64,000 nucleotides of DNA. Origin: Anaeramoeba flamelloides (taxonomy: Eukaryota; Metamonada; Anaeramoebidae). Below the pieces are notes generated by a model, which had not been told where the DNA came from, ran no database searches, and worked only from the letters and a program-made list of their open reading frames with translations. The DNA lies in NCBI GenBank assembly GCA_027625915.1, contig JANTQA010000036.1, positions 7,151,001 to 7,215,000 on the forward strand, written 5' to 3'. The translations under genes were made by a program, and so were the position numbers. Positions 33,487-44,489 of the stretch are shown in pieces (position 1 is the first letter of the stretch; every line of letters starts with the position of its first letter).

Positions 33487-33676
33487 ACACATTCTATAAA
33501 GTAAATTGAATAATTCGAATTAAAGATTTAATTCAAATTACCAAAAATAATCAGAATAATATATTTGATATTATTCATAATAAAGAATCATTATTTATTT
33601 TGTTATTGGTTAATGATGAAGAGAATTATGACTCTTTCTTGTATTTTCTAAATAAAAAATTAGAAATTAGGAGAGG

Positions 33677-33793
33677 TGACATAGAGTACCACAGAGTGGC
33701 ATATAGCACCTATGTTTTTTTTTAATTTGTGAAATCTAAAGAAAATTTATTTCATTTTCTTTATATTTCAAAAAGTAAAAAAACCTAACCTCT
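33677..33793 (+). repeat. Hairpin insert at LINE 3'-terminal site (copy A)
   Basis: The leader GTACCACAGAGTGGCATATA precedes one stem (AAATCTAAAGAAAATTTATT and complement). It separates TTAGAAATTAGGAG from TAAGAGGAAATAAATTAACTCC, where copy B is uninterrupted and copy D has another array. Confidence 0.6.
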
Positions 33794-33841
33794 GTAAGAG
33801 GAAATAAATTAACTCCGTTCAAAAAAAAAAAAAAAAAAAAA

Positions 33842-34778
33842 TCTTATTTATAATTAAAGTAAGTATCCTTGAAGCTATCAAACAATTAAATAAGTATTCT
33901 ATAGAAACCCTACTTCAATAAACTATCGGCGGTTTTATAACTGAGGTTTAGAAAAATATTTAGTTATTTAGACAAATAATTTGCTTTTAAATAAGAAATA
34001 ATTACCTAACAATTTTCCTAATATTAACAATTAAAAATCTTTAAAGTTATTTTTTTTATGTCTAGTATTTTTTTCAATACTGTACATTCGTTCATGAAAC
34101 AAAAAACGTAAAAATCAAAAAAAAAAAATAATTAATTCAATAACTGTTGGGAGTTTCCTACTTGTATAAAAAAGGAAAATAGTTTTTAGACCAAATTTAA
34201 AAGAAAGTTACACCCCCTTTTGATTATCTAAATTGTTTTTTTTTCTCTGTTGTTGAATTGTATTTTTTTTTAGTGGTACATGAAAGAACAAAAAAAAAAA
34301 AGAGAAAAAAAATTTTTTTGACACAGAACAAAAAATGAAAAAAAAAAGAAAAAGAATAAAAAAACAAAAAAAAAAATAAAAAAATACCGATTTTTCGCCA
34401 TAATAATTTTCAAATTGAATTTCTAAAAAAAATACAAATGGACATAGAAAAATGAATGTAAAAAGAAAAACAAAAAGAAAAAAAAAACCAAATACCTAAA
34501 CAAATTAGAAAAAATGATCAAAAAATAAAAATTTATTTTGAGAAGAATTTTGGATAAAGATATGAAAATTTGAATCATTTTTTCAAATAAAAAAGAGCTA
34601 TTTTAACGTGTAAAAAGTTTACTTGAATTAATTTCAGTTATCATTTTCAACAAATCATGTTAAAAAAATTATATTCAAAAAATTTAATAATTATACTTTG
34701 GAAAAAAAATCCGAGAGACAAATCAAAAAATTAATGTCACTCCAAAAACCAAAATTCAAACATATAAAAATATTTTAA
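33842..34778. other. Intergenic sequence with a family 3 remnant
   Basis: Near 34020-34080, AATATTAACAATTAAAAATC and GTCTAGTATTTTTTTC match one terminal arm of the family 3 element, without a partner arm. From 34300 to 34500 the sequence is A-rich, which would be the 3' flank of the minus-strand gene at 34779. Confidence 0.4.
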
Positions 34779-35639
34779 TTATACAATTATTAACTGTTTT
34801 ACAAGTGAATTAACAAATGATAAATTTGAGAATTTTTTATGATTTTTTAAAAATAGTTCTCTTTGTTTATTCATTAGATCAGTATCTAAATCCTGTTTTT
34901 TTCCGATAAAGATTCCATTTTTCTTTTCCTTGTCTTTTTCCTTGAATTTTTCTTCTTCTAGATCCACATTTAAATTTTGAGTTTTTTCAAGTAACTTTTG
35001 GAAATTTGAAATCGTTTTTCTCAAGCTTAACAAGTCCTTTTTATATTTAAGGTTTAATGAAAGAAGATCATTTTTAAGACTTTTTTCAGATTGTACATTT
35101 TCTAAAATCATAACCAATTGCGATTCTAATTTGCTATACATCGATTGATTTTTCTTCCTTTCGTCAAGTAATTCATAAGATAATCTTTTACAGATTTCTT
35201 GCTTTTCAAAAAAGGATTTTTTGTGTAGATTTAATATTTGATCTAATAGAAATTTTACTTTTTTATTTAATTGAGCCTTTTTTGCATTTTCTTGTAATAT
35301 TTCCATTACTTCTTCAATACACTCAGCAAGATCTAGATGTGTTTCGTCTATTGTTCTTGATTTAGGATCTTGCATTTTTTTTTTTATTTCCTTTTCCATT
35401 AACTTTCTTTTCTTTTCTTTTTCTGTCTCTGATCTTTTCCTTTTTTTATTATTATTTTTTTTTGTTTTCTTCTCTTCGACTATTTCTTTCACATTTTCTG
35501 TTTCTGATTCTTTTTCTTTGGTTTTGTTTTCCCTTTTGTTTTTTTTTGTTCTTGTTATTTTTTTTTTATTTGAATCTGAAAGTAATGGCTGCAATTTCAA
35601 CAATTCATTAACATCATTATTATTAATGATCTTCTCCAT
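34779..35639 (-). CDS. Lysine/glutamate-rich coiled-coil protein, unrecognised
   Basis: The 286-residue frame starts MEKIINNNDVNELLKLQPLL. A highly charged segment (residues 25-95) is rich in KKTK, EKEKK and KKKRKR-type clusters that could act as nuclear localisation signals. From about residue 100 to the end there is a predicted coiled coil with regularly spaced Leu (LDLAECIEEVMEILQENA, FLLDQILNLHKK, LLSLNLKYKKDLLSLRK). Family unknown. The frame stays open upstream to about 35860 without an ATG and reads protein-like there (NQNLSDFEQTKYQKEH), so the true N terminus may be longer, with an exon joining at an acceptor such as TTATTGCAG near 35795. If the ATG at 35639 is the start, the upstream open stretch is a leader. 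Confidence 0.65.
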   Translation of the reverse strand: MEKIINNNDVNELLKLQPLLSDSNKKKITRTKKNKRENKTKEKESETENVKEIVEEKKTKKNNNKKRKRSETEKEKKRKLMEKEIKKKMQDPKSRTIDETHLDLAECIEEVMEILQENAKKAQLNKKVKFLLDQILNLHKKSFFEKQEICKRLSYELLDERKKNQSMYSKLESQLVMILENVQSEKSLKNDLLSLNLKYKKDLLSLRKTISNFQKLLEKTQNLNVDLEEEKFKEKDKEKKNGIFIGKKQDLDTDLMNKQRELFLKNHKKFSNLSFVNSLVKQLIIV

Positions 35640-35860
35640 ACTTGGGGAGGTAAGAGTGTTTTTAGATTTTGAGTTTGAATTTGCTCTATCAGCGAAATGT
35701 TCCTTTTGATACTTTGTTTGTTCAAAATCGGATAAATTTTGGTTATTATTTGATTTTCGGTTTTCGTCTGATTCTTGGTTTGGCTCTGCAATAATCTTAA
35801 TTGAGATTTGAGAAAGTGTTATTGAACCAATTTCAAAAACTATTGAGGAAATTTAAAATT
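35640..35860 (-). CDS. Possible upstream coding extension of the coiled-coil gene
   Basis: In frame with the gene at 34779-35639, the minus strand stays open for about 70 codons without ATG. It ends SKNTLTSPSMEKII. Its Asn/Gln/Ser content is like protein rather than random A/T sequence. Acceptor-like AG sites near 35853 (CCTCAATAG) and 35795 (TTATTGCAG) could start an exon. No first exon was found. Confidence 0.35.
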
Positions 35861-36224
35861 ATTATTTTTATTAAAAATAGAAATTAAAATTCATAATTTG
35901 AAAAAAAAAAACAAAGAAAGAGAAAAGAAAAATAGAAAGATTTGAATATATGAGTTTGGTTAATTAAAAATAATATCACCTATACCAATATTTTTTTCTG
36001 GTTATAAAAAGAAGACCGAAAATCTGGTAATTTTTATTTATTAATTGTTTTTTTTTGTTTTTGACAGAGTTGTAAACCAAATTTCATAATAAATGTCACA
36101 ATTATTTTTTTTTTTTTTTTTACTTTTTTTATTTTATTTCTTGATGAAAAACAACTATTTCTAGTGTATAGAACTGAATATTAAAATAGTAATTTTTATA
36201 TTAACAAACAACAAAAAATATTTA
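35861..36224. other. AT-rich spacer
   Basis: This lies upstream of the minus-strand coiled-coil gene and contains T-runs and a possible promoter, but no distinct motif. A short frame near 36080 (MKFGLQLCQKQKK on the minus strand) might be a first exon but has no supported donor. Confidence 0.3.
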
Positions 36225-36910
36225 AAATGGAAGGATTCAACTTCAATCTTAAAACTCAGAGATTTTACAAATTATTTAAATAGATATTCTTTTGTTATGA
36301 ACAAGGACAAATCAAAATACTGTAAATTATGCAAAAAATCAAAAAAAATAGATATCATTGAAGATTTGGATCATTTTCTCTGTGATCGTGTCGTCAAGTG
36401 CCGTAGAGTGCCTAGGTTTTTTTTTACTTTTTGTAATGTAAAGAAAATTAAATAAATTTTCTTTACATTTCAAAAAGTAAAAAAAACCTAACGGCGCTTT
36501 TTTTTAATTTTAGAAATAAAAAGAAAATTTCAAAAATTTTCTTTCTATTTCTCAAATTAAAAAAAAGATAACGACGCTTTTCCAGAATTCAAAAGAATAG
36601 AGTAAAATCAAAGATTTTATGCAATTCTTTTGAATCCTGGAAAACCTAAAGACTACCCAGCCTATGAAAATAATCGTAAAGTCTGGATATCTGAATTAAA
36701 AAAATTTAACATCTCTAATATATTAAAAAATAATATTATTACTATTTTTGATATTATTAGAAAAAGAGATTCATCGTATTTATTAACCTTCGTGGGTAAT
36801 AAATTTATTCTCGATTCTTTAACAAAATTCCTAAATCATAATTTAGGAATTCGGGCAAATAAGAGGAATTAAAAACTCCTCCGTTAAATAATAAAAAAAA
36901 AAAAAAAAAA
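36225..36910 (+). mobile_element. LINE 3' end, copy B, with hairpin-array insert and poly(A) tail
   Basis: The best-preserved copy reads KYCKLCKKSKKIDIIEDLDH then FLCD (to 36385), is interrupted at 36386-36650, and resumes with YPAYENNRKVWISELKKFNI through FDIIRKRDSSYLLTFVGNK to NLGIRANKRN and stop. A Cys-Cys-His-Cys finger followed by a Trp/Arg-containing tail is the usual C terminus of many LINE ORF2 proteins. The 3' tail AACTCCTCCGTTAAATAAT is followed by A18. The 5' end is truncated. Frames on both sides of the insert are open, so this is the youngest copy here. Confidence 0.8.
36386..36650 (+). repeat. Three-stem hairpin array at LINE zinc-finger site (copy B)
   Basis: After GA at 36384-36385 comes the leader CGTGTCGTCAAGTGCCGTAG, then three consecutive stems: AATGTAAAGAAAATT with partner, AGAAAATTTCAAAAATTTTC, and CCAGAATTCAAAAGAATAG with its partner ending CCTGGAAAACCTA. 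GA recurs at 36651-36652, so a 2-bp duplication is possible. Removing the insert would leave the LINE frame continuous (HFLCD-YPAYENNRK). Confidence 0.75.
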
Positions 36911-38929
36911 TAGTAATTTTTTTATTATAATAGATAACTTCAATTTATTAAAATATTTATTTTCAAAATTTGATTTTTAAAGGGAAAAATATTTGGAAAT
37001 GAGGTTTATTTGATAGACTATTATCCACTTTATTGTAGTTACTTTTCATTAAATCTTGAAAAAAAAAAAAAAAACAATATTACAAAATAGAGCAACTTTT
37101 CAGGAGCCACTTTTCATTCAAATTACTTTCTACATGTGTATGTATTAATTATCCATTTTGAGTTATGATTAAGATTCTAAAGTATTTAAAGAAGGATTGA
37201 ATTTAATATGATCATCTAAGATAAAACACTGAATTGAAGTAAATTTAAATTTAATAAAAATTATCAATCTTTTTTGAGAGCATTTACCTTAAAATTGTTA
37301 TTCATCAGATGAATTTCTACTCTATGGAGAAGTCTAAGAATTATAATATGTTGTTATTAAAGTTAAATCATATCCTTACCCCATAGTTTGAATACCTTAA
37401 AAAATTTAGAAGTAAAATAGTATGGATTGTTTGTCTCATGATAAATTTTAAAATTGATCCAAGTATTGGTAAAAAACCCAAACAATTTTTGAAAAGAATA
37501 TACATTTTGATACCAATTTCTATATCGAGCCACTAATATTCAGAGTTGTAATTGAAAAATGTTTATCTTAAGATTTGATATATTCAATTGAGAAATCTAA
37601 AAATAGATTATGTTGTAATTTAAGGTAGATCATATTATCGTTCTATAACTAAAATTAATCTAAAATAACTGTTAAAAAAATATTAATGAAAGAAAAATAA
37701 AAAGAATTTTTCACAAAATGGTAACTATTAAAATTTTGAATTTGGGGGAATTCTTTTTTCTTTAATTCCCTATTCAATTACTAAAATGGAAACCAAAATG
37801 TTATTATTACTTAACTAATATTTAAAATCTTCAAAAATGTCTTTTTTTTGAAATTTTTTAATTTCAAGATTTACTCTATAATTATAAGAATATAATACTT
37901 GTTATTGGTTTAATTTCGATTTTTTTGTAACACAAATTATTTTCAAATTTTATTCGTTTAATAGTAGACAGGGGGGGGTAAAAGGCCAAATAATTTTTAT
38001 CAAAAATATACACTTGAATGTAAATTTAAAGTTTAGGGAATCAATATGAAGATTTACTTTTTGAAAAATATCTTTCTTAAATTTGTATAGAAATGTAGAT
38101 TAGATGTCAAATATCGATTTTTGTCTTTCAAATAAATAAATAATTAACTAAGGGATTATTTATTCAAATTATTTTCAAATATATTGAAAAAAATAATTAA
38201 TAAATAAGGAATCAAAGTAGTTTATATTTGGGTTTTAAATGTTGATTTATATTGAGTAAATCTTTGAAATTAAAAAAATTATAAAAATAATTACTTTTGG
38301 GGGTTCTAAAAATTAGTTTTTTAAATACTGAGAATACAATTATTTTGGGTTTCAGTTTTAATGTTTGGCAAAAGAATTAAAAAAATAATTTCCAAAATGA
38401 AAATATTTTAATGGTGATCATTCAGTTAAATAATACAAATAATTTAATGTTCAATAATTTTTATAATAGTTTTATTAGAGCCCTGTGAACCATGTAGCAC
38501 GTATACCATTTACACCCAATTAACAACATAATTACTTTTTAGACAAATCATTGGAAACACTAATTCCTTAAATAAGATAAAATTTTGATTGATTTTTCGT
38601 TTTTTGAATTTCTGAAAGATCTCTTTATGTTCGGATTTCTTAGTTAACTTATTATGTACCAAACATTTAAAAAAAAAACATATTAAGATAACAAATTACA
38701 ATCTATTTCTTAGCAAAACCGATTTGAAAATGAAAACGAGGGAAAAGGAAAAGGATACAAAGAATTCTTCCCATCTATTATCAAATACCAAGTAGCAACC
38801 TAAACATCAAATGATCAAAGAAACCAAACACTAACCATTAGTAAATATTGACATTTGTTACTTAAAGTTCTTTGATTTAAAAAAAAATTCGAAAAATATA
38901 GGATCAAATAATAAAATTTATCTCAAATA
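36911..38929. other. AT-rich intergenic sequence
   Basis: No gene frame or paired termini were recognised. A G8 run (near 37971) followed by TAAAAGG stands out but has no convincing partner. The remainder is long A/T filler. Confidence 0.4.
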
Positions 38930-39162
38930 CTGATAAATTCCAATAAATCTCAAAAAAATTTTAGTTCAATTTTTATTTTTATAAATCTTTTTACCTCTTT
39001 CTTATCAAACAATCCCTGAAAAAGAATGTTTTGAAGAACAACCAATTTTAGAGAGTTTCTTAACACTTGACTTCATAAAATGCTTTATTCATAGCTTGAG
39101 CATAATAATTCGAAAAAGGAAAATCAAGTAAAAATTTCCAATCATTTATTGCGATTTATCAG
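38930..39162. mobile_element. Family 10 MITE, copy 2 (233 bp)
   Basis: CTGATAAATTC and GCGATTTATCAG form the ends with TA flanks. The body matches 23560-23791 in order and orientation, including GAAGAACAACCAATTT and AAAATGCTTTATTC. Confidence 0.8.
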
Positions 39163-39855
39163 TAATGAGTAAAAATTTTTGAAAAATCTTGACAAAAAAA
39201 CAAAAAATTCAAAAAAAATTGAGAAAATTACAAAAATTTTCGACTAATTGTAATCCATCATTTCAAATTTTACTGAAAATTTTGGAATTTATCTTCAAAA
39301 AATGATTTTCCTTAGGTATTTTGTTGGGTTGTCAATTGGATATTCCATTGGAACAAGAAGAAAACAATAACTAGAGGTTTAGATTTTGAAACACAGGTTT
39401 TATGCTTTCAATAATGATATTTGTGCAAGATTATCCTTAAAGTATTCACAGACTTGTTGAGATCTGATTTTAAGGACAAAGTTAATCAGTAATTTTTTAG
39501 TTGACACTTTTTACAAATAACTTTTTTTGGGTTTGTAAACTTTTTTTCTTTCGAAATAATAAAAAAATAACAAATAAAAACACCTGTTATATAAGATGTT
39601 GGTTAATACAAGAAAAATTACAGAGTTCTGAGGTGTGAAAATTTCATGAAATTTGAATAAAAAAAATTTTTTACTTGATAATGAAAAAACAGAAATAGAG
39701 ATCAAATTTAATAAAAAAAAAAAAAAAACAAAAATCGTGCAAGATTTTTTTTCCTTTGCAACTAGATCAAAAAAAACAATTCAAGTAACGAAAAGAAGGA
39801 TAAAGCAAACAGTTAAATTGAAAATTACAAATTAATTGAAAAGAAAAAAATTTAC

Positions 39856-40361
39856 ATTTTAAATTGAAATTAGCAAAACCTATTTTATCAGAAGAAAGTT
39901 GGTATTCCAAACTGATTGAGCTGCTTCTTGATGTTAATCTAGAAGAAAAAAAAAAAAAATATTAAAAGAAAAGGTTAAAAAAATAATTGGTATTGTGAAA
40001 AAGTAAACCAAATCAATAAGAAAAATGAATATATAGGGAATAAGAGAAAGTAAAAAAATAATTAGAAAAAAATAAAAGAACAAAGGTAATACTTTTTGGT
40101 TTTATGAAACCAACTCATGAATTGATCAATTGTGGAGACATTTTTTGAATGGCTTTGAGATTTTGGAAAAAAATCTTTCAGCCCTAAACAAAATAACATA
40201 TTTTTTTTCAGAACCGAAATCGACTGTAAAAAACTTAAATTTGCATCAACCCAACAACAATTCTGATCCAAAATTGCAATTGGCTTGATGTGTTTGTTTA
40301 CAATTCTCAAGTATCTTTTTATTGGTTTGTATGAAACTGTTGTTGGAAGTTCGTTTCCCAT
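39856..40361 (-). CDS. Possible PAS-like spliced gene, first two exons
   Basis: Exon 1 (40361-40093) begins MGNELPTTVSYKPIKRYLRI. MGN could be an N-myristoylation signal. NKHIKPIAILDQNCCWVDAN then LSFLQSISVLKKNML resembles the start of a PAS-type sensor fold (a hydrophobic strand, then DAN and a helix). The donor GTATTACC at 40092 and acceptor TTCTTCTAG at 39939 bound a 154-nt intron. Exon 2 (39938-39856) continues in frame LTSRSSSISLEYQLSSDKIG then FANFNLK, and ends at another donor-like GTAAAT. Further exons downstream on the minus strand could not be placed; one candidate acceptor is TTGATCTAG near 39760. The PAS call rests on pattern, not on a search. Membrane-tethered PAS proteins with MGN starts fit an Anaeramoeba-like gene family, which is my inference. 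Confidence 0.45.
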
Positions 40362-40995
40362 TTAATGCTTGTTCGAATTATGATAATTTTCGCAATTTGA
40401 TAAAAAGATAAAAAAATAAATTCTAAAAATTTGTTCACAAAAATGAACTATGTTTTTGAGAAAATTTAACAATAGTTGGTAATATGGTTATTCTTGAAAT
40501 CATCTTTAACTTGTTTTTTTTATTACTTAAAATATTAATAACTGTCTGATTTTTATTTCCTGTCCAGATTATTTTTCTGACGAACAACAAGTTTCTTGAC
40601 TATAAAAAATATGCTGTTAATAGCAATCTTGTTAAAAATTAAAAATTTCAGGTTTTTTTGAAGATTGAATCATTTAAAAACTTTTTCAATAATCTTGATT
40701 GAAAAAATTATTTTTAAAAGGTTGGAAAAAAATTTTTTTATTTGAAAAAGTACACTCGAGTTTCTTTTGAGGTAAGAAATAGTATAAGGCTGTGCACAGA
40801 AATAATTTCAAATAAAGTTCATATGTCTTTTTATAATGGGTAAAAAAATCGATTATAATTTTAACTTGTATTATTTAACAATATTACCAAATTATTTTGT
40901 GCAACAAGGTGGTTAGGAAGAGAAGTAAGAGTTAAATAAAATTGGTTTTAATTTTGACTTGTTTTGTTAAAGTATTTCCTCAATTTTTTTATATA
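40362..40995. other. 5' flank of the PAS-like gene
   Basis: AT-rich sequence with no other recognised feature. It contains the presumed promoter of the minus-strand gene. Confidence 0.35.
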
Positions 40996-42024
40996 AAGTG
41001 ATCAAAATAAAGCTGTCCACAACGACTATGATCCATGTTTCAAAATATTACCCGTGCATTTTTTTCTTCTTGTTCCAATGGAATATCCATTTACTATCCA
41101 ATTGTATACCTAAGTTAAAATTAATTTTGAAACGAAAATACGTGATATTTTTTGTAAAATGTAAATTATTTTTAAAAATTTTTTCTAATATTCTCAATTT
41201 TTTTGAAATTTTTCGTAATTTTTTGATGATTGACAACAATTTTATGAAAATTTTACTCTATTTTTTGAGATAAATTTTGTTATTTGATCCTTTATTTTTC
41301 GAATTTTTTTTTAAATAATAGAAAGTTAATAAACCACAACTAAATTTAATTAGGGTTTATTGTTGATTTCTTTGATCGTTTGATGTTATAGGTCTTCGTA
41401 AACAAAAAAACAAGCTTTTTCTTTTGAAGCACATAATAAAATTTTAAGGTTTACAATCCCTGAAATTTGAAAAAAGATTATCTTGTGTAGGGCGCAGTGA
41501 GTTGTTGGTTTTGTTCTTTGTTGATGGATCTTGTACTTGGTATGATTTTTAAAAGTGGTTCAAAATGGCAATTTTTGACAATTGATTTTTTTTTTTTCCG
41601 GAATCCGAATTGAAGAGTGTAAGAATAATATATTGGAACTTAAGTTATAAAAAATGTGTTTTGTAGCTTTTTGATTGAAATTTTTGATAAAGTTTGGTTT
41701 TATTGGGATATTTTAAAAAATTTTATTTTTTCATTTGGTTAATTGACAAAAATGTAAATCAAGATTCTTTTCTACAACCCAAAATACAAAAGTTATTCTT
41801 GAACACCTATCAATCTATTATTCTTACACTCTTCAATTAGGATTTTGGGAAAAAAAAAAATCAATTGTCAAAAATTGCCATTTTGAACCACTTTTAAAAA
41901 TCATACCAAGTACAAGATCCATCAGCAAAGAACAAAACCAACAACTCACTGTGCCAAAAACAAGATAATCTTTTTTCAAATTTCAGGGATTGTAATCCTT
42001 AAGCACTCTTTATTTTAACAAAAG
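40996..42024. mobile_element. Tc1/mariner-like MITE, family 7 copy 2, interrupted
   Basis: The left 450 bp match 313-760 (AGTGATCAAAATAA, TTTGATCCTTTATTTTT, AATTAGGGTTTATTGT). The last 22 bp (CACTCTTTATTTTAACAAAAG) match the right end of copy 1. A 551-bp TTAA-flanked foldback element lies between. Two small frames within (41048-41273) are not conserved in copy 1 and are not genes. Confidence 0.75.
41448..41998. mobile_element. TTAA-flanked foldback element (551 bp)
   Basis: The ends GGTTTACAATCCCTGAAATT and the complement AATTTCAGGGATTGTAATCC lie inside TTAA duplications (41444-41447, 41999-42002). Arms run about 200 nt, including CTTTGTTGATGGATCTTG and GTACTTGGTATGATTTTTAA. Copy 1 of the host MITE has a single TTAA here. 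A degraded left half of the same family may lie at 42420-42600. Confidence 0.85.
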
Positions 42025-44489
42025 TAAAAATCCAAAAAATGCTGAAATTTTGTATATTTGGAATTGGTTTTAATTCACAAACTTTTAAATATTGTATATA
42101 TGAGAATTGTTTATATAATATATTCAATTTCAACCTTGGGAGAATATAATAATTGGATTGTCTTTCATTGTAGTGTGTAATTTTATCCACAAAAAGTTAA
42201 TCTGTAAAATAATTTTATTTTGTTAATTTAGTATATTTCTTTACCTTTTTTTAGTATTTTAAAGATTCATAACCAATATCATTTATCCAGATTCTCAATA
42301 AATTTCTCCTTGTATATTACACCATTGAAATATTCGTTTTTAAGAGACTATTCTCCTCTAATATTTGATTACTAATTTTGATTTGAAAATCAACCAAAAT
42401 ATGAGTTCAATCTGTATTAAGTTTTACAATTCCTACAACTGGAAAAAAGTTTATCTTGTATTTGGTGTGAATTCTTGTTAATATGTTTCATATCTGAGCA
42501 ATCTTTAATTTCATATTAATTTTAAGAGTATTTAAAAAGGGAATTTATTTTTTAATTTTTTCCAAAATCAGAATTGAAGAGTAATAGAATAATAGAATGG
42601 AAGAAGGAAAAAAGTCACCAAATGTGATTTTACGTAAATTTTTACAAAGTTAATTTAAGTGTAAAATCAAAGATTCGATACTTTTTCAAGGGAAAGAACA
42701 TTCTAAATTTTTTTATCTTTAAAATGTAAAAAGAAAAAATTGAAAAGAAAAAAAGAAAAAAAAAAGAATAAAAAAAATTGAAATTTAAAAAGGGTTTTTA
42801 AGAATCAATTGGTAAAAATTTTTAAAAAATAAAAAAACCAATTCTATCCTTTAACTAAGGAAATCTAATTTCACAATAACAATACTTTTGGTTAATTTAA
42901 TTTATTTGCTAATTGATCTTGAATGTTCAAATGTGTATCATTCTTTAAGTTGATATTATTACTTTTTTTGATCTGATATGCTGTTAATCTTTGGTATTAT
43001 TTGATTTTGCATTTTATTTTTGTTTTCAAGTTTCTCATACTTTTGTATTTCTTTTTCTCAGTATAATTAAGAAACCAGTTGATATTTTTTCTTTGTAACT
43101 CTTCTTCCTTTGTAGCTCTTCTTACCGATATAAAAAATATTTAGTAAGGTGAAAAATGGAAAAAAAGAAAAGTTGATATTTTTGGTAATTAATTGACATT
43201 TTTAATTTCGATTTTGTTTTATTTGGGGAATTTAAAATAATTCTTATTATTATGTTCAGTGATTGAGTTGAGTATCATAAGAATTACAAAATTGAAATTG
43301 ATGTATAAAATTTAAAATGTTTATTTAGGTTTATTGTAATTTAAGTAAAAATAATGAAAAAAATTAATAGATAATTTGAAACTGAAAACTCATCTTAGTA
43401 AGGTTACCAAAACACAATTTTAAGACAGTATGACAGTATATTCTTTTGGGGTTGTTTTCATTCTTTTATTTTCTTTACTAAAAAAAAAAAAAATGAAAAA
43501 GGCACTTTCCTTATAACCTTTTTCCTTAATCAACATTTAAATATAAATAGTTACCTTATGAAGGAATCTAATTAATTATTAGATATATTTTTTTTTACAT
43601 TGGAAATGAAATATTTTCAAACGTAAATAAAAAAACTATTTTACTTGTCAAGTATTTGATTTTCTACCTTTTCATTAGTATTTTATTCTGTAACCTTCAT
43701 CAGAATAGGTAGACATTATTTTTTTTTTTGGATAAGGGGGGAATAGATATTTAAAATTTATTATCTTTTTTTTCATATATAAACTCCATTTCACTCAAAT
43801 TTGCCCAGCCAAAGTTGAAAAAGTCACTTTATTTTTTAGAATCAACCAAACTTAGATATCTTAAAAATACAAGAAATAATAAACATTGTTTTAAAGTTGA
43901 TAATCATCAAAGAAAAACCTGAAAAAACTAAAAAATTAAAAAGTAAACAAATATTGTTACCCTTTCTATGTAGCTTCATATCTCAAATTTTGTATTTATT
44001 TAAGTAATTATAATTGTTGAACGCAATATTTTACTAAATATTAAATGTTTTTATTTTAATAAAAATCATTATGCCTCAATTTTTTAAAGTAAATTTGTAG
44101 TTTTAAATGCTTTTTTTTATTCAAATTTACTTTAAAAAAAAAAGAAATAACTTTGAAAAAAAAAAAAGAATAAGAAAAAGACAAAAAGAAAAAAAAGGAA
44201 AAAGCAAAATAAAAAAAATAAAAATTTTTTTTTTACAAAATTAGATAAAATGATTTTTATCTATAAATTTACCATTATTTTTGAGAAGAATAGTGAATTA
44301 AACTCATAGAATGTGTTTTATTTCTTCAATAAAATTGGACCCCCTCAATTGAAAAGGAGTTTTTTAAAACTAAAATATTTGAACACACAATTATTTCAAA
44401 ATTGATATTCAAAGCCTCGATAAGTAACCTATTTTATTTATTTTGGTTTTGATATTATCTATGTTTAATTCACGATCAAGTTAAAAAAA
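42025..44489. other. AT-rich intergenic sequence
   Basis: The 42420-42600 stretch resembles one arm of the foldback element at 41448 (ACAATTCCTACAACTGG, TTTATCTTGTATTTGG). The rest, including A-rich runs at 42730-42780 and 44150-44220, shows no gene or complete element. Confidence 0.4.

Larger units (their letters stand above)
31440..33841 (+). mobile_element. LINE (non-LTR retrotransposon), copy A, degraded, with three hairpin-array inserts
   Basis: Broken frames give reverse-transcriptase landmarks in order. First comes IPLNYRLISINITFF (31495-31540), matching the start of the palm domain. Then comes FVDDIILIMEGPISEIDKKL (31916-31975), which holds the FVDD catalytic box. A C-terminal part follows, ending with FDIIHNKESLF near 33560-33600, homologous to copy B. 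The tail AACTCCGTTC is followed by A21 (33821-33841). Hairpin arrays interrupt it at 32619-33031, 33292-33486 and 33677-33793. Numerous stops and frame changes make it inactive. The clade is not assigned. Confidence 0.75.
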
